Below, one piece after another: positions 17,346 to 25,647 of a DNA stretch of 64,000 bases (positions are counted from its first letter, which is position 1; the number at the start of each line of letters is the position of its first letter). Location of the stretch: assembly GCA_000158655.1 (NCBI GenBank), contig EQ973344.1, positions 368,608 to 432,607 of the forward strand. The letters run 5' to 3'. Under the pieces are notes generated by a model. The model saw nothing but the letters and a program-made list of their open reading frames with translations, made no database searches and was not told where the DNA came from. Made by a program: the position numbers and the translations under genes. Origin of the DNA: [Clostridium] methylpentosum DSM 5476 (GTDB lineage: Bacteria; Bacillota; Clostridia; Oscillospirales; Ruminococcaceae).

Positions 17346-18743
17346 TTAAAGCGGCATGTTGCCGTGTTTCTTCGGAAGCTTGGAGACGCGCTTGCCCGCG
17401 AGCATGTCCAGAGCGCTCGCAACGCTCATGCGGGTCTCCGCCGGGTCGATGACCGCGTCGATGTGCCCGCCCTTGGCGGCTTCAAACGCAGAACCGAGGG
17501 TGCACTTGTACTCTTCGGCAAGCTCTGCACGCGACTGGGCGAGATTCTTGGTCTTTTTGAGTTTGTCGTGCCAGAACAGTTCGACTGAAGCCTCGGGATT
17601 GAGGGCAGAAACAGTCGCGTTCTCCCAGGCGAACACGACATCAGCATTAGCGCCCTTACCAGCGAGCGCAACGTAGGCCGAACCGTAAGCCGCGCCGGTG
17701 ATCACGCTGACCTTAGCGGTTGTCGCCTCTGCATAGGCGTGAGCGAGCTTAGCGATCTCGCGGATGCCGCCTGCGAGCTCCGACTCTGCGGAAACGCGGA
17801 AGCCCTCAACGTCGACAAAGGTAACGACCGGGATGTTAAAGGCGTCGCACAGACGAACGAAACGGGCAATTTTGCTCGCGCCATCTGCACAGAGCGCGCC
17901 GTTTTCCCTATCCGTCGCCACAAGGCCGGCGACATTGCCGTTGACAGTGGCCAGAGCAGTGACCGCGCTGACGCCGAACTGCGTCTGGAGCTCGACCACG
18001 CTGTCCGCATCCGCGACCGCGGCGAAGATGTCGCGCACGCTGCTGCCCGCAGCCGCTGCGGTGTCGGGTGCTGCAAAGTCAAACAGAGGAGCTGCCGAGA
18101 GGTTGTTGGAGGGAAGCATGGAGAGGAGTTTTTTCACCTGTTCAATCGCCGCGTCGTCGTTTTCCGCAACCAGATGGGCAGTGCCCGACTTGGCAGCGGC
18201 CTGAGCGCTGTCCTTTGCAGTGTCGCCGCTCGAAGCGAGGAAGAACTCCGCCTTTTTGGACATCACAACCAGGTCTGCGCTGCACGCCATCATAGCGGCA
18301 GTGCCGGCGCAGGTGCCGAGGACGAGGGAAATCTGGGGAACAACGCCCGAAAGGTTGTTGACCGAAGCGAGCATCTCGCCATACGCGGCGAGCGCGTCCA
18401 CCCCTTCGGTGAGCTTCGCGCCATTGGAATCGTAGATGCCGACAACCGGAGAACCGGTCTTTGCCGCGAGCTCATATACCTTTTTGATCTTCTTGGAGTG
18501 CGCCATTGTGACCGCGCCGGAAGCGGCTTTGATATCCTGGGAAAAGACATAAACCGGGTTGCCGTCCACATAACCGTAACCGGTTACGACACCACAGGAC
18601 TCGCCGTTTGAAGCTGCAAACGCATCCAGCTCAACAAAGCTCTCCGGGTCCAAAAGAGAGGAAATTCTCTTTCTGGCAGGAGTCGTCTCGTCGATACTAT
18701 TTCGGAAATCAGCAAGGGATTGCACTTTGATTTCTGAATTCAT
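17346..18743 (-). CDS. Carboxyltransferase-domain protein (acyl-CoA carboxylase beta / MmdA-like)
   Basis: A 465-residue crotonase-fold carboxyltransferase, in the group that includes methylmalonyl-CoA decarboxylase alpha and transcarboxylase 12S. Both halves are visible: an N-terminal half with LDPESFVELD, a GYGYVDG segment and DSNGAKLTEGVDAL, and a C-terminal half with VDVEGF, ITGAAYGSAYVALAG and a WENATVSALNPE segment. It is shorter than typical MmdA (about 510) and its motifs deviate: DSNGAKL instead of DSGGARI, and GTCAG instead of GPCAG. It is the first gene of a three-gene cluster. The acyl-CoA substrate is not identifiable. Confidence 0.85.
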   Translation of the reverse strand: MNSEIKVQSLADFRNSIDETTPARKRISSLLDPESFVELDAFAASNGESCGVVTGYGYVDGNPVYVFSQDIKAASGAVTMAHSKKIKKVYELAAKTGSPVVGIYDSNGAKLTEGVDALAAYGEMLASVNNLSGVVPQISLVLGTCAGTAAMMACSADLVVMSKKAEFFLASSGDTAKDSAQAAAKSGTAHLVAENDDAAIEQVKKLLSMLPSNNLSAAPLFDFAAPDTAAAAGSSVRDIFAAVADADSVVELQTQFGVSAVTALATVNGNVAGLVATDRENGALCADGASKIARFVRLCDAFNIPVVTFVDVEGFRVSAESELAGGIREIAKLAHAYAEATTAKVSVITGAAYGSAYVALAGKGANADVVFAWENATVSALNPEASVELFWHDKLKKTKNLAQSRAELAEEYKCTLGSAFEAAKGGHIDAVIDPAETRMSVASALDMLAGKRVSKLPKKHGNMPL

Positions 18744-18863
18744 TTCTGTTCCTCCGTTTCTGTCGCCCTGATGCGGGAATGCCCCGGCACAAGGCTGCTA
18801 TAGACTTAAAGCAGACAACAGCTGAAAAGAAAACGCCATTCTCCGCCATTTTAACTGTGATTC

Positions 18864-18892
18864 ATTATACACCATTGTTATTAAAATAACAA
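18864..18892 (-). promoter_or_regulatory. Promoter of the biotin carboxyltransferase cluster
   Basis: Minus-strand TTGTTA (18887-18892), a 17-base spacer and a perfect TATAAT (18864-18869), about 120 bases upstream of the first gene. Confidence 0.65.
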
Positions 18893-18978
18893 GTATTTCC
18901 GATTCCCCGAAAAAATTTCTATCATTTGTATAAAAAAGGACCAAAAATCTATCCATTTCGCCGCCAAGTAAACGAATA

Positions 18979-19001
18979 TCCGTCCCGGAGTACGGAACGG
19001 A
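18979..19001 (-). terminator. Hairpin after the pseudouridine synthase gene
   Basis: An 8-base-pair stem pairing TCCGTCCC with GGAACGGA on the plus strand (one G-U pair), followed on the minus strand by a loosely T-rich stretch. Probable weak terminator for the 24007-19009 gene run. Confidence 0.4.
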
Positions 19002-19008
19002 TGGTTTG

Positions 19009-19749
19009 CTAGCTTCGAACTGGTTTTTTGATCGCGGTGCGCAGAGCTTTGAGCTCCTCTGCGGTCAGATCCCGGTGCGCGCCCGGCTTGAGCATACCGA
19101 GCTTGATCGGACCGAGGGAGGTGCGTTTGAGCCGGGCGACTTCGAGGCCGACCGCCTCCATCATTTTGCGGATCTGGCGGTTGCGACCCTCCCGGATGAC
19201 CACCTCCATCACAACGCGGTTGGGCTCTTTGGTGAGGACGTGCACCTGCGCGGGCGCGGTCTTGCGCCCGTCGATGACAACCCCCTCAGCAAGCCGGGCC
19301 GCCTGTTCGTCGGTGATGTCGGGGCGAACGGTTACACGATAGGTTTTGGTCACATGGCGGCTGGGGTGCATAATGTCGTTTGCGAGCCTTCCGTCGTTGG
19401 TGAAGAGCAGCAGCCCCTCCGAGTTGACGTCGAGCCGTCCGACCGGATAGAGCCGTTCGTCGATGTCAGCGACGAGGTCGGCGACGCACCGCCTCCCCTT
19501 TTCGTCCGACATCGTCGTGACGTAACCGCGAGGCTTGTGCAGCATGACGTAGCGATATGTGGGACGCCTGGCAACTGTGATGCGCTCGTCGTCCACTGTG
19601 ACGACGTCCTTGCGCGGATCCGCCTTGTCGCCGATCTTTGCCGGGTGACCGTTGACCTTGACGCGGCGCTCCTCAATGAGCTGTTCCGCCTTGCGGCGGG
19701 AGCAGAACCCGCTCTCTGCGATAATTTTTTGCAGTCTTATTTTTTCCAA
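19009..19749 (-). CDS. rluB: rRNA pseudouridine synthase, RluB/RsuA family
   Basis: A protein of about 246 residues with an N-terminal S4 RNA-binding domain (RLQKIIAESGFCSRRKAE) and a pseudouridine synthase domain. The catalytic Asp lies in GRLDVNSEGLLLFTNDG. It probably modifies 23S rRNA near position 2605, as B. subtilis RluB does. I place the start at the TTG at 19749 because GGAGGAAC lies just in front of it. An ATG at 19776 would overlap dacF and has no such site. Its position close to scpAB and ytfJ is a common Firmicutes arrangement. Confidence 0.92.
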   Translation of the reverse strand: MEKIRLQKIIAESGFCSRRKAEQLIEERRVKVNGHPAKIGDKADPRKDVVTVDDERITVARRPTYRYVMLHKPRGYVTTMSDEKGRRCVADLVADIDERLYPVGRLDVNSEGLLLFTNDGRLANDIMHPSRHVTKTYRVTVRPDITDEQAARLAEGVVIDGRKTAPAQVHVLTKEPNRVVMEVVIREGRNRQIRKMMEAVGLEVARLKRTSLGPIKLGMLKPGAHRDLTAEELKALRTAIKKPVRS

Positions 19750-19768
19750 TTGTGTTCCTCCATTTTGT

Positions 19769-20941
19769 CTATCCAAACGGATGGCTCAGCCACCCTGCGA
19801 TTTGATCGCCGATTCCCTTGAAAAAGAGTTTGCAGCGGTCGCCGAAACCGAGCTTGATCTCGGTGATGTACCGCTCGGAGTCCCCGTTCGCGAGCAGGGT
19901 CACTGTCGCCAGGCATTCATCACCCAACCAGTACTCCGCTTTGCCGACGACGTCTCCCGCCTTGATGGGGGCGTAGTAAAAAGAATTGAGATGGATCCGC
20001 TTTTCAATGCTGCCGACATCCTCTGACAGCACACCCGCCTGGGGCTGTTCGAGCGGGACGACGCCGAGCTTCTCCTGCGTCCCACCCACAACGTCGATTG
20101 AAATGGCTGAGAAGTCGCAGTCCAGCTTGACCGGCTGGACGACTGAAAAGCCGTAGTCAAACATCGCTTTGTGGTCGCTCCAATCACTGGGCGCGTTGAG
20201 GGTGACCGCGATGAGGCGGACCCCGTCCCGCTCTGCCGCCGACACGAGGCAACGGCCCGACTTTTTGGTAAAGCCGGTCTTCACCCCAATCGTCCCCTCG
20301 TACTCTTTGAGCAGTCGGTTGTGATTGGTCATCCACCGGGTGTAGGGCGGGTTGCCGTATTCGAGCTTTGTCTGATAGGTCGAGCAGATTTCCCGGAACC
20401 CGTCGTTTTGCAGGGCAGTGCGCGCGAGCTTCGCCATGTCCTCGGCTGTGGAATAGTGCTCCTCGTTGTCGAGCCCCGACGGGGTGACAAAGTGGGAGTT
20501 TGCCATGCCGATCTGTTGGGCGCGCTCGTTCATTTTCTCCGCAAACGCCTCCGCAGAGCCCGCGAGCTTGACAGCGACGGCGTTGGCCGCGTCGTTGCCC
20601 GACTGGAGCAGCATACCATAGGCAAGGGTGCGCATGGTCACCTGGTCGCCCGCCTGGAGTCCCATCGAGGAGCCCTCCACCTTAATCGCGTTTTCGTCGA
20701 CTGTAAACCACTCGTCAAGGTTTCCGCTTTCCAAAGCAATGAGCGAGGTCATAATCTTGGTCGTGCTCGCCATCGGCAGCTTTTGCTGGGCGTTCTTCTG
20801 GTAAAGAATTTTACCGGAATTCGCCTCAATTAAAATCGCCGCCTTTGCGGAAACACCCGGCTCAGCCTGCACCGAAGCCGGAATACAGCCGAGCAGCAGC
20901 GACGAGACGAGCAGGACGCACAAAAATCTTCTTTTTCGCAT
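19769..20941 (-). CDS. dacF: D-alanyl-D-alanine carboxypeptidase, DacF-like (S11)
   Basis: A 390-residue exported D,D-carboxypeptidase that trims the terminal D-Ala of peptidoglycan stem peptides. An N-terminal signal peptide (about 1-26) is clear. The active-site motifs are STTK (Ser59-Lys62), SGN (114-116) and KTG in GVKTGFT. A C-terminal PBP5_C-type domain and a weakly amphipathic tail follow. In spore formers DacF-type enzymes help set spore cortex cross-linking, and adjacency to ytfJ and scpAB fits that theme. The ATG follows GTAGGTGG. Confidence 0.93.
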   Translation of the reverse strand: MRKRRFLCVLLVSSLLLGCIPASVQAEPGVSAKAAILIEANSGKILYQKNAQQKLPMASTTKIMTSLIALESGNLDEWFTVDENAIKVEGSSMGLQAGDQVTMRTLAYGMLLQSGNDAANAVAVKLAGSAEAFAEKMNERAQQIGMANSHFVTPSGLDNEEHYSTAEDMAKLARTALQNDGFREICSTYQTKLEYGNPPYTRWMTNHNRLLKEYEGTIGVKTGFTKKSGRCLVSAAERDGVRLIAVTLNAPSDWSDHKAMFDYGFSVVQPVKLDCDFSAISIDVVGGTQEKLGVVPLEQPQAGVLSEDVGSIEKRIHLNSFYYAPIKAGDVVGKAEYWLGDECLATVTLLANGDSERYITEIKLGFGDRCKLFFKGIGDQIAGWLSHPFG

Positions 20942-21012
20942 TCAACCACCTACAACTTGTCAGAATAGAACTCTATTCCAATGTATGCAGGCGAAAGGAT
21001 GTCCAATTCGTT

Positions 21013-21414
21013 CTATTCCGCCGCCTCTTTGGGGGAAGGAGATTTTTTTGTTTTTTCCTTGCCAAAAATGCCGGACACCTTGTCGATGAGGCCGGGGACT
21101 GCGTCGACGACCTTGTCCGCTGTCGAATTGTTGGGGGAAAGCTGCAAAAGCTTTACCTCTCCGCCCGACACGACGAGAAAGGCGAGCGGAACAATCGTCA
21201 CGCCGCCGCCCGCGCCGCCGCCGAACAGCTCCTGCTGGGATTTGTTCGGAAAGTCCGAACCGCCCGAGCCAAAGCCAAAGGTGACCTTGGAAACCGGGAT
21301 GATCACCGTACCATCCGGGGTTGTGATGGGGTCGCCGATAATGGTGTTGACGTCGACCATCTCGCGGATTTTGCCCATCGATGTGCCTAACATGCCTTCA
21401 ATTGGATGACTCAT
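21013..21414 (-). CDS. ytfJ: Sporulation protein GerW/YtfJ
   Basis: A 133-residue protein of the GerW (YtfJ) family, which is needed for normal spore germination in B. subtilis. The family's conserved core is present: HPIEGMLGTSMGKIREMVD, then TIIGDPI, a Gly-rich GFGSGGSDF and GGAGGGV. The charged C-terminus is variable. The ATG overlaps the stop of the DUF2953 gene as ATGA, implying translational coupling. GGAGGTAAAG precedes it. Confidence 0.94.
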   Translation of the reverse strand: MSHPIEGMLGTSMGKIREMVDVNTIIGDPITTPDGTVIIPVSKVTFGFGSGGSDFPNKSQQELFGGGAGGGVTIVPLAFLVVSGGEVKLLQLSPNNSTADKVVDAVPGLIDKVSGIFGKEKTKKSPSPKEAAE

Positions 21415-22061
21415 ACTTTACCTCCATGACTGTTCGGTTGTATTGTTTCCGCCGCTTTGTCCTTGGCGAGCGCACGCTTGAAATACGCCCACAGATAACC
21501 GGCAACAGCGGCAACTGCCGTGTACACATGCAGCTTCACTTGGAAGCTAATATCGTGCGCCGGATGCTCACTGAGAAAATCCGGCTCTATTTTGATAGCT
21601 TTTACCTGTACAGTAAAAATATTCCGAAGAACCGCGAGCGCGCTGTGCACCACGGCGCAGGTTTTGCCATAGCCAATGGCGGTGGATGCTGCGTCGGATT
21701 CCGCCACCCGGATGTACACCTTCACCTGGGTGATGCGAATGCCCCGGATGAGCTTTTTCACCGGCCTTGGAAGCGGTTCGAGAAAGTCAAGCACCATTTG
21801 AAACTGCTCAGATGGCGACTGCTTTTTCGGCGCAGGCTTGCTCTTTTTACCACTCTGCCCCGCACTTGCAACAGAGGGCTTGTTTTTTGCCGGCTTTCGC
21901 TTGCTCTTCTTTTGCCGAGGGGGATAAACCGGAAAACGAAACCAGAGCGCCCCGGCAGAGAGGACGGCCTCCCCGTCCCGGATCTGTACCCAGAGGGTGA
22001 CGCGCAGCAGCAACAGCAGCACAATCAGAATCAAAATGCTCAGCAGGATGATCTTGACCAC
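21411..22061 (-). CDS. DUF2953 (YtfI-like) membrane protein
   Basis: A protein of 216 residues. One strong N-terminal membrane helix (about 2-22, ILLSILILIVLLLLL) is followed by a DUF2953-type beta-rich domain with a Lys/Pro-rich insert at about 50-95. The family is found in spore formers directly upstream of ytfJ (B. subtilis ytfI-ytfJ), as here. Its function is unknown, and a sporulation role is inferred from context. The start is the GTG at 22061 behind GGAGGCGG. The longer ATG-started ORF would overlap scpB by more than 100 bases. Confidence 0.8.
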   Translation of the reverse strand: MVKIILLSILILIVLLLLLRVTLWVQIRDGEAVLSAGALWFRFPVYPPRQKKSKRKPAKNKPSVASAGQSGKKSKPAPKKQSPSEQFQMVLDFLEPLPRPVKKLIRGIRITQVKVYIRVAESDAASTAIGYGKTCAVVHSALAVLRNIFTVQVKAIKIEPDFLSEHPAHDISFQVKLHVYTAVAAVAGYLWAYFKRALAKDKAAETIQPNSHGGKV

Positions 22062-22077
22062 TGTTTCCGCCTCCGTT

Positions 22078-22608
22078 TCAGATGGATAGTTGTTCGTCCG
22101 GCTCTTCGAGCGGAGGGAGCTCCTCCAGACTTTTGATGCCAAACGAGCGGAGAAACACCTCGGTTGTCCGATAGGTGATCGGCCGGCCGGGTACATCCAG
22201 CCGCCCCGCCTCCTCGACGAGCCCCTTTTCCACTAGAGTATTGACCACATGTGCGCTGTTTACACCGCGCACCTGCTCAATAAATCCCTTGGTCACCGGC
22301 TGATTATAAGCGATAATTGCCAAAACCTCCATCGAGACCGGGGAAATCGGGGTGTCACGCTTGGACTGGATCGCCCGTTTAATGTAGTCAGAAAACTGTT
22401 CCTTCGTGCAGAGCTGGACGCTGTCCCCCAGTTCGACGAGCTGGATGCCGCGTTTGTTCGCCCGATAGGATTCGGCCAGAAGCTCGAGCTGCTGGCGGCA
22501 GGCGGCGTGGTCGATCCCGAGGATCTCTGCGAGCCGGGTGACCGCAATGCTGTCGCCCGAGGCGAACAGAACCGCCTCGAGCGCTGCCTGATAATTGATC
22601 GTTGCCAT
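22078..22608 (-). CDS. scpB: Segregation and condensation protein B
   Basis: A 176-residue kleisin-interacting winged-helix protein of the SMC-ScpAB condensin. The N-terminal ALEAVLFASGDSIAV and the central AIIAYNQPVTK with RGVNS motifs are typical. The start at 22608 follows GGAGGAAACAAC. The longer ORF (12 extra residues) overlaps scpA and is not family-like. It overlaps nothing and follows scpA closely. Confidence 0.95.
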   Translation of the reverse strand: MATINYQAALEAVLFASGDSIAVTRLAEILGIDHAACRQQLELLAESYRANKRGIQLVELGDSVQLCTKEQFSDYIKRAIQSKRDTPISPVSMEVLAIIAYNQPVTKGFIEQVRGVNSAHVVNTLVEKGLVEEAGRLDVPGRPITYRTTEVFLRSFGIKSLEELPPLEEPDEQLSI

Positions 22609-22621
22609 GTTGTTTCCTCCG

Positions 22622-23320
22622 TTAGGCGGAGCGGTTAAAGACAACCGAACTGTTGTCCTCGCTCACGCTGATCCGCTTGGATTTGATCAGTTCGAGCATC
22701 GCCAAAAAGGTGGCGACCATCTCGGAGCGCTCCCCGCTGCGAAAGAACTCGTCGTAGGGCATACTGCCCGTCTTGTAGAGCTTGCGCAGCACGTAGACGA
22801 TCCGCGAAGTGATCGAGACGATTTTGTGCTCGACAATCCCGCTGAACGCAGAGCGCGGGGGTGGTTCCTTGCGCTTTGCCTTGCTCATCACCATCTGATA
22901 GGCCCGGGTGAGCTGCTCAGGCGGGTGGGAGACGGTGTATTCCCTGTCGAGCTCGAGTTTGACAGGTCTGCGCACAAAGAGGGTGCCCCAGTGGTTGGTC
23001 AGGGCGAGCTGCGCCGCCGCCCGTTTGACCGCATCGAGCTCGAGCAGCTGGCCGGTGAGTTCCTGCTTGAGTTTTTCTTCCTCCTCGCTCTTGGGGAGCA
23101 GTGAGCAGGTTTTTATGTAGACAAGGCGGGCAGCCATTTCGAGAAACTCGCTGGTTACCTCGAGATTGAGCGCCTTCATATTGTTGATGTAGTCGAGATA
23201 CTGCTCTAACAGCTGTGAGATCTCGATGTCGTAGATGTTGAGCTTGTGCTTGTTGATCAGGTGCAGCAGGAGGTCGAGGGGCCCCTCGAAGCTCTCGAGC
23301 TTAAACTGTAGCTTTTCCAT
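22622..23320 (-). CDS. scpA: Segregation and condensation protein A (kleisin)
   Basis: A 232-residue kleisin subunit bridging SMC heads. The N-terminal KLESFEGPLDLLLHLI signature and the following I-x-EISQ-like segment (DIEISQLLEQYLDY) are present. The C-terminal winged helix contains EMVATFLAMLELIK. It starts 7 bases after the M50 protease stop. Gene order M50 peptidase-scpA-scpB is widespread in Firmicutes. Confidence 0.96.
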   Translation of the reverse strand: MEKLQFKLESFEGPLDLLLHLINKHKLNIYDIEISQLLEQYLDYINNMKALNLEVTSEFLEMAARLVYIKTCSLLPKSEEEEKLKQELTGQLLELDAVKRAAAQLALTNHWGTLFVRRPVKLELDREYTVSHPPEQLTRAYQMVMSKAKRKEPPPRSAFSGIVEHKIVSITSRIVYVLRKLYKTGSMPYDEFFRSGERSEMVATFLAMLELIKSKRISVSEDNSSVVFNRSA

Positions 23321-23326
23321 GAATCC

Positions 23327-24007
23327 CTACCCCAGTATCATTCGCATAAATAGGTCGACAAATTTTGTGAGCACGTCAAGACCGGACATCACGCCGCTGC
23401 TCAGCCAGGAAAGGGGCTTGGAGAGGACGCCGATGAACAAGAGGATAAAGAGCGCCGGCATGAAATATCGCTCGTAGCGGAGCACCCAGTAATAGGCTTT
23501 TTCAGGTAGAATCGTGTTGAGAATTTTGGAGCCGTCGAGCGGCGGGATCGGCAGGATGTTAAAGACGGCAAGCGCGACGTTGATCCACGCTGCAGTCTGG
23601 AAAAACAGGAGAAGGACGTATAAAAACTGATTTTGCGCACCCGCAACCGCCTGACTGATGTAAAAATAGGAGGTAATTTTAAAGAAGATCACCGAGAGGA
23701 ACGCCATGATCAGGTTGGAGAGCGGCCCTGCGAGAGATACCAGCGCGAGGTCCCGCTTCGGCTTTTTAAAGTAATAGGAATTGACCGGCACCGGTTTTGC
23801 AAAGCCGTACCCGGTGAGGATCAACAGCAGGGTGCCGAAGACATCGAGATGCCGCACCGGGTTGAGGGTCAGTCTGCCCGCATTTTTGGCCGTCGGATCG
23901 CCAAGCTTGTAGGCGACGAAACCGTGCGCGAATTCGTGCACCGGCAGACAGAGGAGAAGGACGATTGCGCGGGTGAGATAGGTAATCACTTGAGCCATTT
24001 GGTCCAT
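23327..24007 (-). CDS. Site-2 protease family (M50, YwhC/RseP-like) membrane metalloprotease
   Basis: A 226-residue polytopic membrane zinc protease of the small group III S2P class. The HEFAH active-site motif is in the second hydrophobic segment (about residue 25). The family NPVRH and second metal motif [10 protein letters not shown] are visible, and five or six hydrophobic segments can be counted. The substrate is not predictable. The first ATG has only a weak Shine-Dalgarno site, and a second ATG lies three codons on. It leads the scpA-scpB-ytfJ-dacF gene run. Confidence 0.9.
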   Translation of the reverse strand: MDQMAQVITYLTRAIVLLLCLPVHEFAHGFVAYKLGDPTAKNAGRLTLNPVRHLDVFGTLLLILTGYGFAKPVPVNSYYFKKPKRDLALVSLAGPLSNLIMAFLSVIFFKITSYFYISQAVAGAQNQFLYVLLLFFQTAAWINVALAVFNILPIPPLDGSKILNTILPEKAYYWVLRYERYFMPALFILLFIGVLSKPLSWLSSGVMSGLDVLTKFVDLFMRMILG

Positions 24008-24043
24008 GATGTGGGCACCATGCCTTTCCGATCTTTTCTTTTC

Positions 24044-24072
24044 ATTATACCTGCCCCGCCCAATAATTACAA
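24044..24072 (-). promoter_or_regulatory. Promoter for the M50-scpA-scpB-ytfJ-dacF run
   Basis: Minus-strand TTGTAA (24067-24072), a 17-base spacer and TATAAT (24044-24049), about 40 bases upstream of the M50 protease gene. Confidence 0.65.
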
Positions 24073-24141
24073 GAGACGACAGATGAAATTTATGAATATT
24101 CGGTGAAACGCCCTGTGTCAGGTCCCCCGAAAAGCAAGATT

Positions 24142-24169
24142 GGCACCCTCCACCGAAATGAAGGATGCC
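24142..24169 (-). terminator. Terminator of rpmB
   Basis: A 10-base-pair stem with three G-U pairs, pairing 24142-24151 with 24160-24169. It lies 15 bases past the rpmB stop and is followed by a T-containing stretch on the minus strand. Confidence 0.55.
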
Positions 24170-24184
24170 AGCGTGATCCAGTTT

Positions 24185-24373
24185 TTATACTGCGCGGTTC
24201 ACCTTGTTTGAACGCAGGCAGCGAGTGCAAGCGTGAACGTGGCAAGGCTTGCCGTCGACGATCGCTTTCACACGTTTTACGTTGGGTTTCCAGGTCCTGT
24301 TGGAACGTCTGTGTGAGTGGGAAACCTTAATTCCAAAAGTGACACCTTTACCGCAGATATCGCATTTTGCCAT
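24185..24373 (-). CDS. rpmB: 50S ribosomal protein L28
   Basis: A 62-residue L28 of the zinc-binding type. Cysteine pairs CDIC (residues 4-7) and CTRC near the C-terminus would hold zinc. The VSHSHRRSNRTWKPN core is the family signature. GGAGGTGCG precedes the ATG. It forms its own transcription unit, with a good promoter at 24506-24534 and a terminator at 24142-24169. Confidence 0.97.
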   Translation of the reverse strand: MAKCDICGKGVTFGIKVSHSHRRSNRTWKPNVKRVKAIVDGKPCHVHACTRCLRSNKVNRAV

Positions 24374-24505
24374 AGGTACGCACCTCCTTAGCCGATATAC
24401 AATGCTTGAGCATACAATATCAAATTCATGGCCACATCGAGGCCGGAGGCCATATGTGGCGCATTTCGCCCTCTACAGAATTACGTAGCGAACGACAATA
24501 CACTT

Positions 24506-24534
24506 ATCTTATCATAAAATAATCCAAAAAGCAA
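24506..24534 (-). promoter_or_regulatory. Promoter of rpmB
   Basis: Minus-strand TTGCTT (24529-24534), a 17-base spacer and TAAGAT (24506-24511). The transcript would have a leader of about 125 bases before rpmB. Confidence 0.55.
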
Positions 24535-24604
24535 GAGTTTTTTTCACCGGCTGCCAACATTTTGCAGATGGCGGGCAGCGGGGGTACAAGATGCGGCAGG
24601 CGTG

Positions 24605-25618
24605 CTACTCCGCCTGGATCCACATCTGCTCGCTCTCGTGACGATTGGGACGGCCCATCAGGTTGATGATCGCCTGTTTGGTGTCTGCGCCGCAGAACAG
24701 CACCTGGTAAAGCTGCTCGGTGATCGGCATGGACACACCGTATTTCTGGGCGAGCTTGACGCCGATTTTAGTCGCGCCGTACCCCTCCACCGTCATGCCG
24801 ATCCGCTCAACCGCCTGATCGGCGGGAAGACCCTGACCGATGAGAATGCCGGCGCGGCGGTTGCGGCTGTGCATACTGGTGCAGGTGACAATGAGATCTC
24901 CGATTCCGGCGAGGCCGCCGAAGGTCTCCACCTTTCCCCCAGCCGCCACACCGAGCCGACCGATTTCGGTGATACCTCGGGTCATGAGGGCTGCCTTGGT
25001 GTTGTCGCCGAGGTCCAGGCCGTCGCAAATACCGGCGCAGAGGGCGATGATGTTTTTGAGCGCGCCGCCAAATTCGACGCCGATCACATCCTCATTGACA
25101 TAGACACGCAGCGTCCCGGTGGTCAGGATGTCCTGTACCCGCTCAGCACTTGCCGTGCTGGTGGAGGCGGCGACAATCGTCGTGGGCACTCCGCGGGCGA
25201 TCTCCTCCGCGTGGGAGGGGCCGGACAGGGCGACGACGTCGTGTCCAGGCACCTCCTCTGCGATCACCTCGGAGAGCCGTTTGAGGGTGCTCTCCTCAAA
25301 TCCCTTGCCGACGTTGACAAGGATCGCGCCTTTTTTCAAGTGGGGCGCAACCGTTTGCGCGACGCTGCGCACCCATTTGGAGGCGACTGCAAAAATGACA
25401 AGTTCGCTCCTCTCAATTTCCTTGATCTCGGTGGTCAGACAGATCGCCGAACCGACCGGGACGCCGGGGAGCAGCTTTTTGTTTTCCCCATGGTCACGGA
25501 TGTCCTTGATCTCGCTCGGAACCGCAGACCACAGCACAACGTCATGGCCGCTTTTGTGCGCCATGACCGCAAGGGCGGTTCCAAACCCGCCCGCACCGAG
25601 TATTGCAATTTTCGCCAT
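24605..25618 (-). CDS. gpsA: NAD(P)H-dependent glycerol-3-phosphate dehydrogenase
   Basis: A 337-residue enzyme making sn-glycerol-3-phosphate for phospholipids. The N-terminal nucleotide-binding motif GAGGFGTALA starts right after the ATG at 25618, which has GGAGGGTATTCAC in front. The ORF extends 123 codons further upstream but that part overlaps the methyltransferase gene and is not real. The catalytic region with a SGPSHAEE motif and the helical C-terminal domain are complete. It shares a run with plsY, so both the substrate maker and the acyltransferase of lipid synthesis are here. Confidence 0.96.
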   Translation of the reverse strand: MAKIAILGAGGFGTALAVMAHKSGHDVVLWSAVPSEIKDIRDHGENKKLLPGVPVGSAICLTTEIKEIERSELVIFAVASKWVRSVAQTVAPHLKKGAILVNVGKGFEESTLKRLSEVIAEEVPGHDVVALSGPSHAEEIARGVPTTIVAASTSTASAERVQDILTTGTLRVYVNEDVIGVEFGGALKNIIALCAGICDGLDLGDNTKAALMTRGITEIGRLGVAAGGKVETFGGLAGIGDLIVTCTSMHSRNRRAGILIGQGLPADQAVERIGMTVEGYGATKIGVKLAQKYGVSMPITEQLYQVLFCGADTKQAIINLMGRPNRHESEQMWIQAE

Positions 25619-25647
25619 GTGAATACCCTCCTTATCAACCGGCAGCC

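Noticed and set aside
15535-17349. 604-codon plus-strand ORF opposite the carboxyltransferase genes
   Set aside because: Antisense shadow of oadA and the biotin carrier gene; runs across two real genes and an intergenic gap.
24545-24600. Inverted repeat after gpsA as terminator
   Set aside because: The stem is bulged, and on the minus strand it is followed by A residues rather than T, so it does not look like an intrinsic terminator for gpsA.
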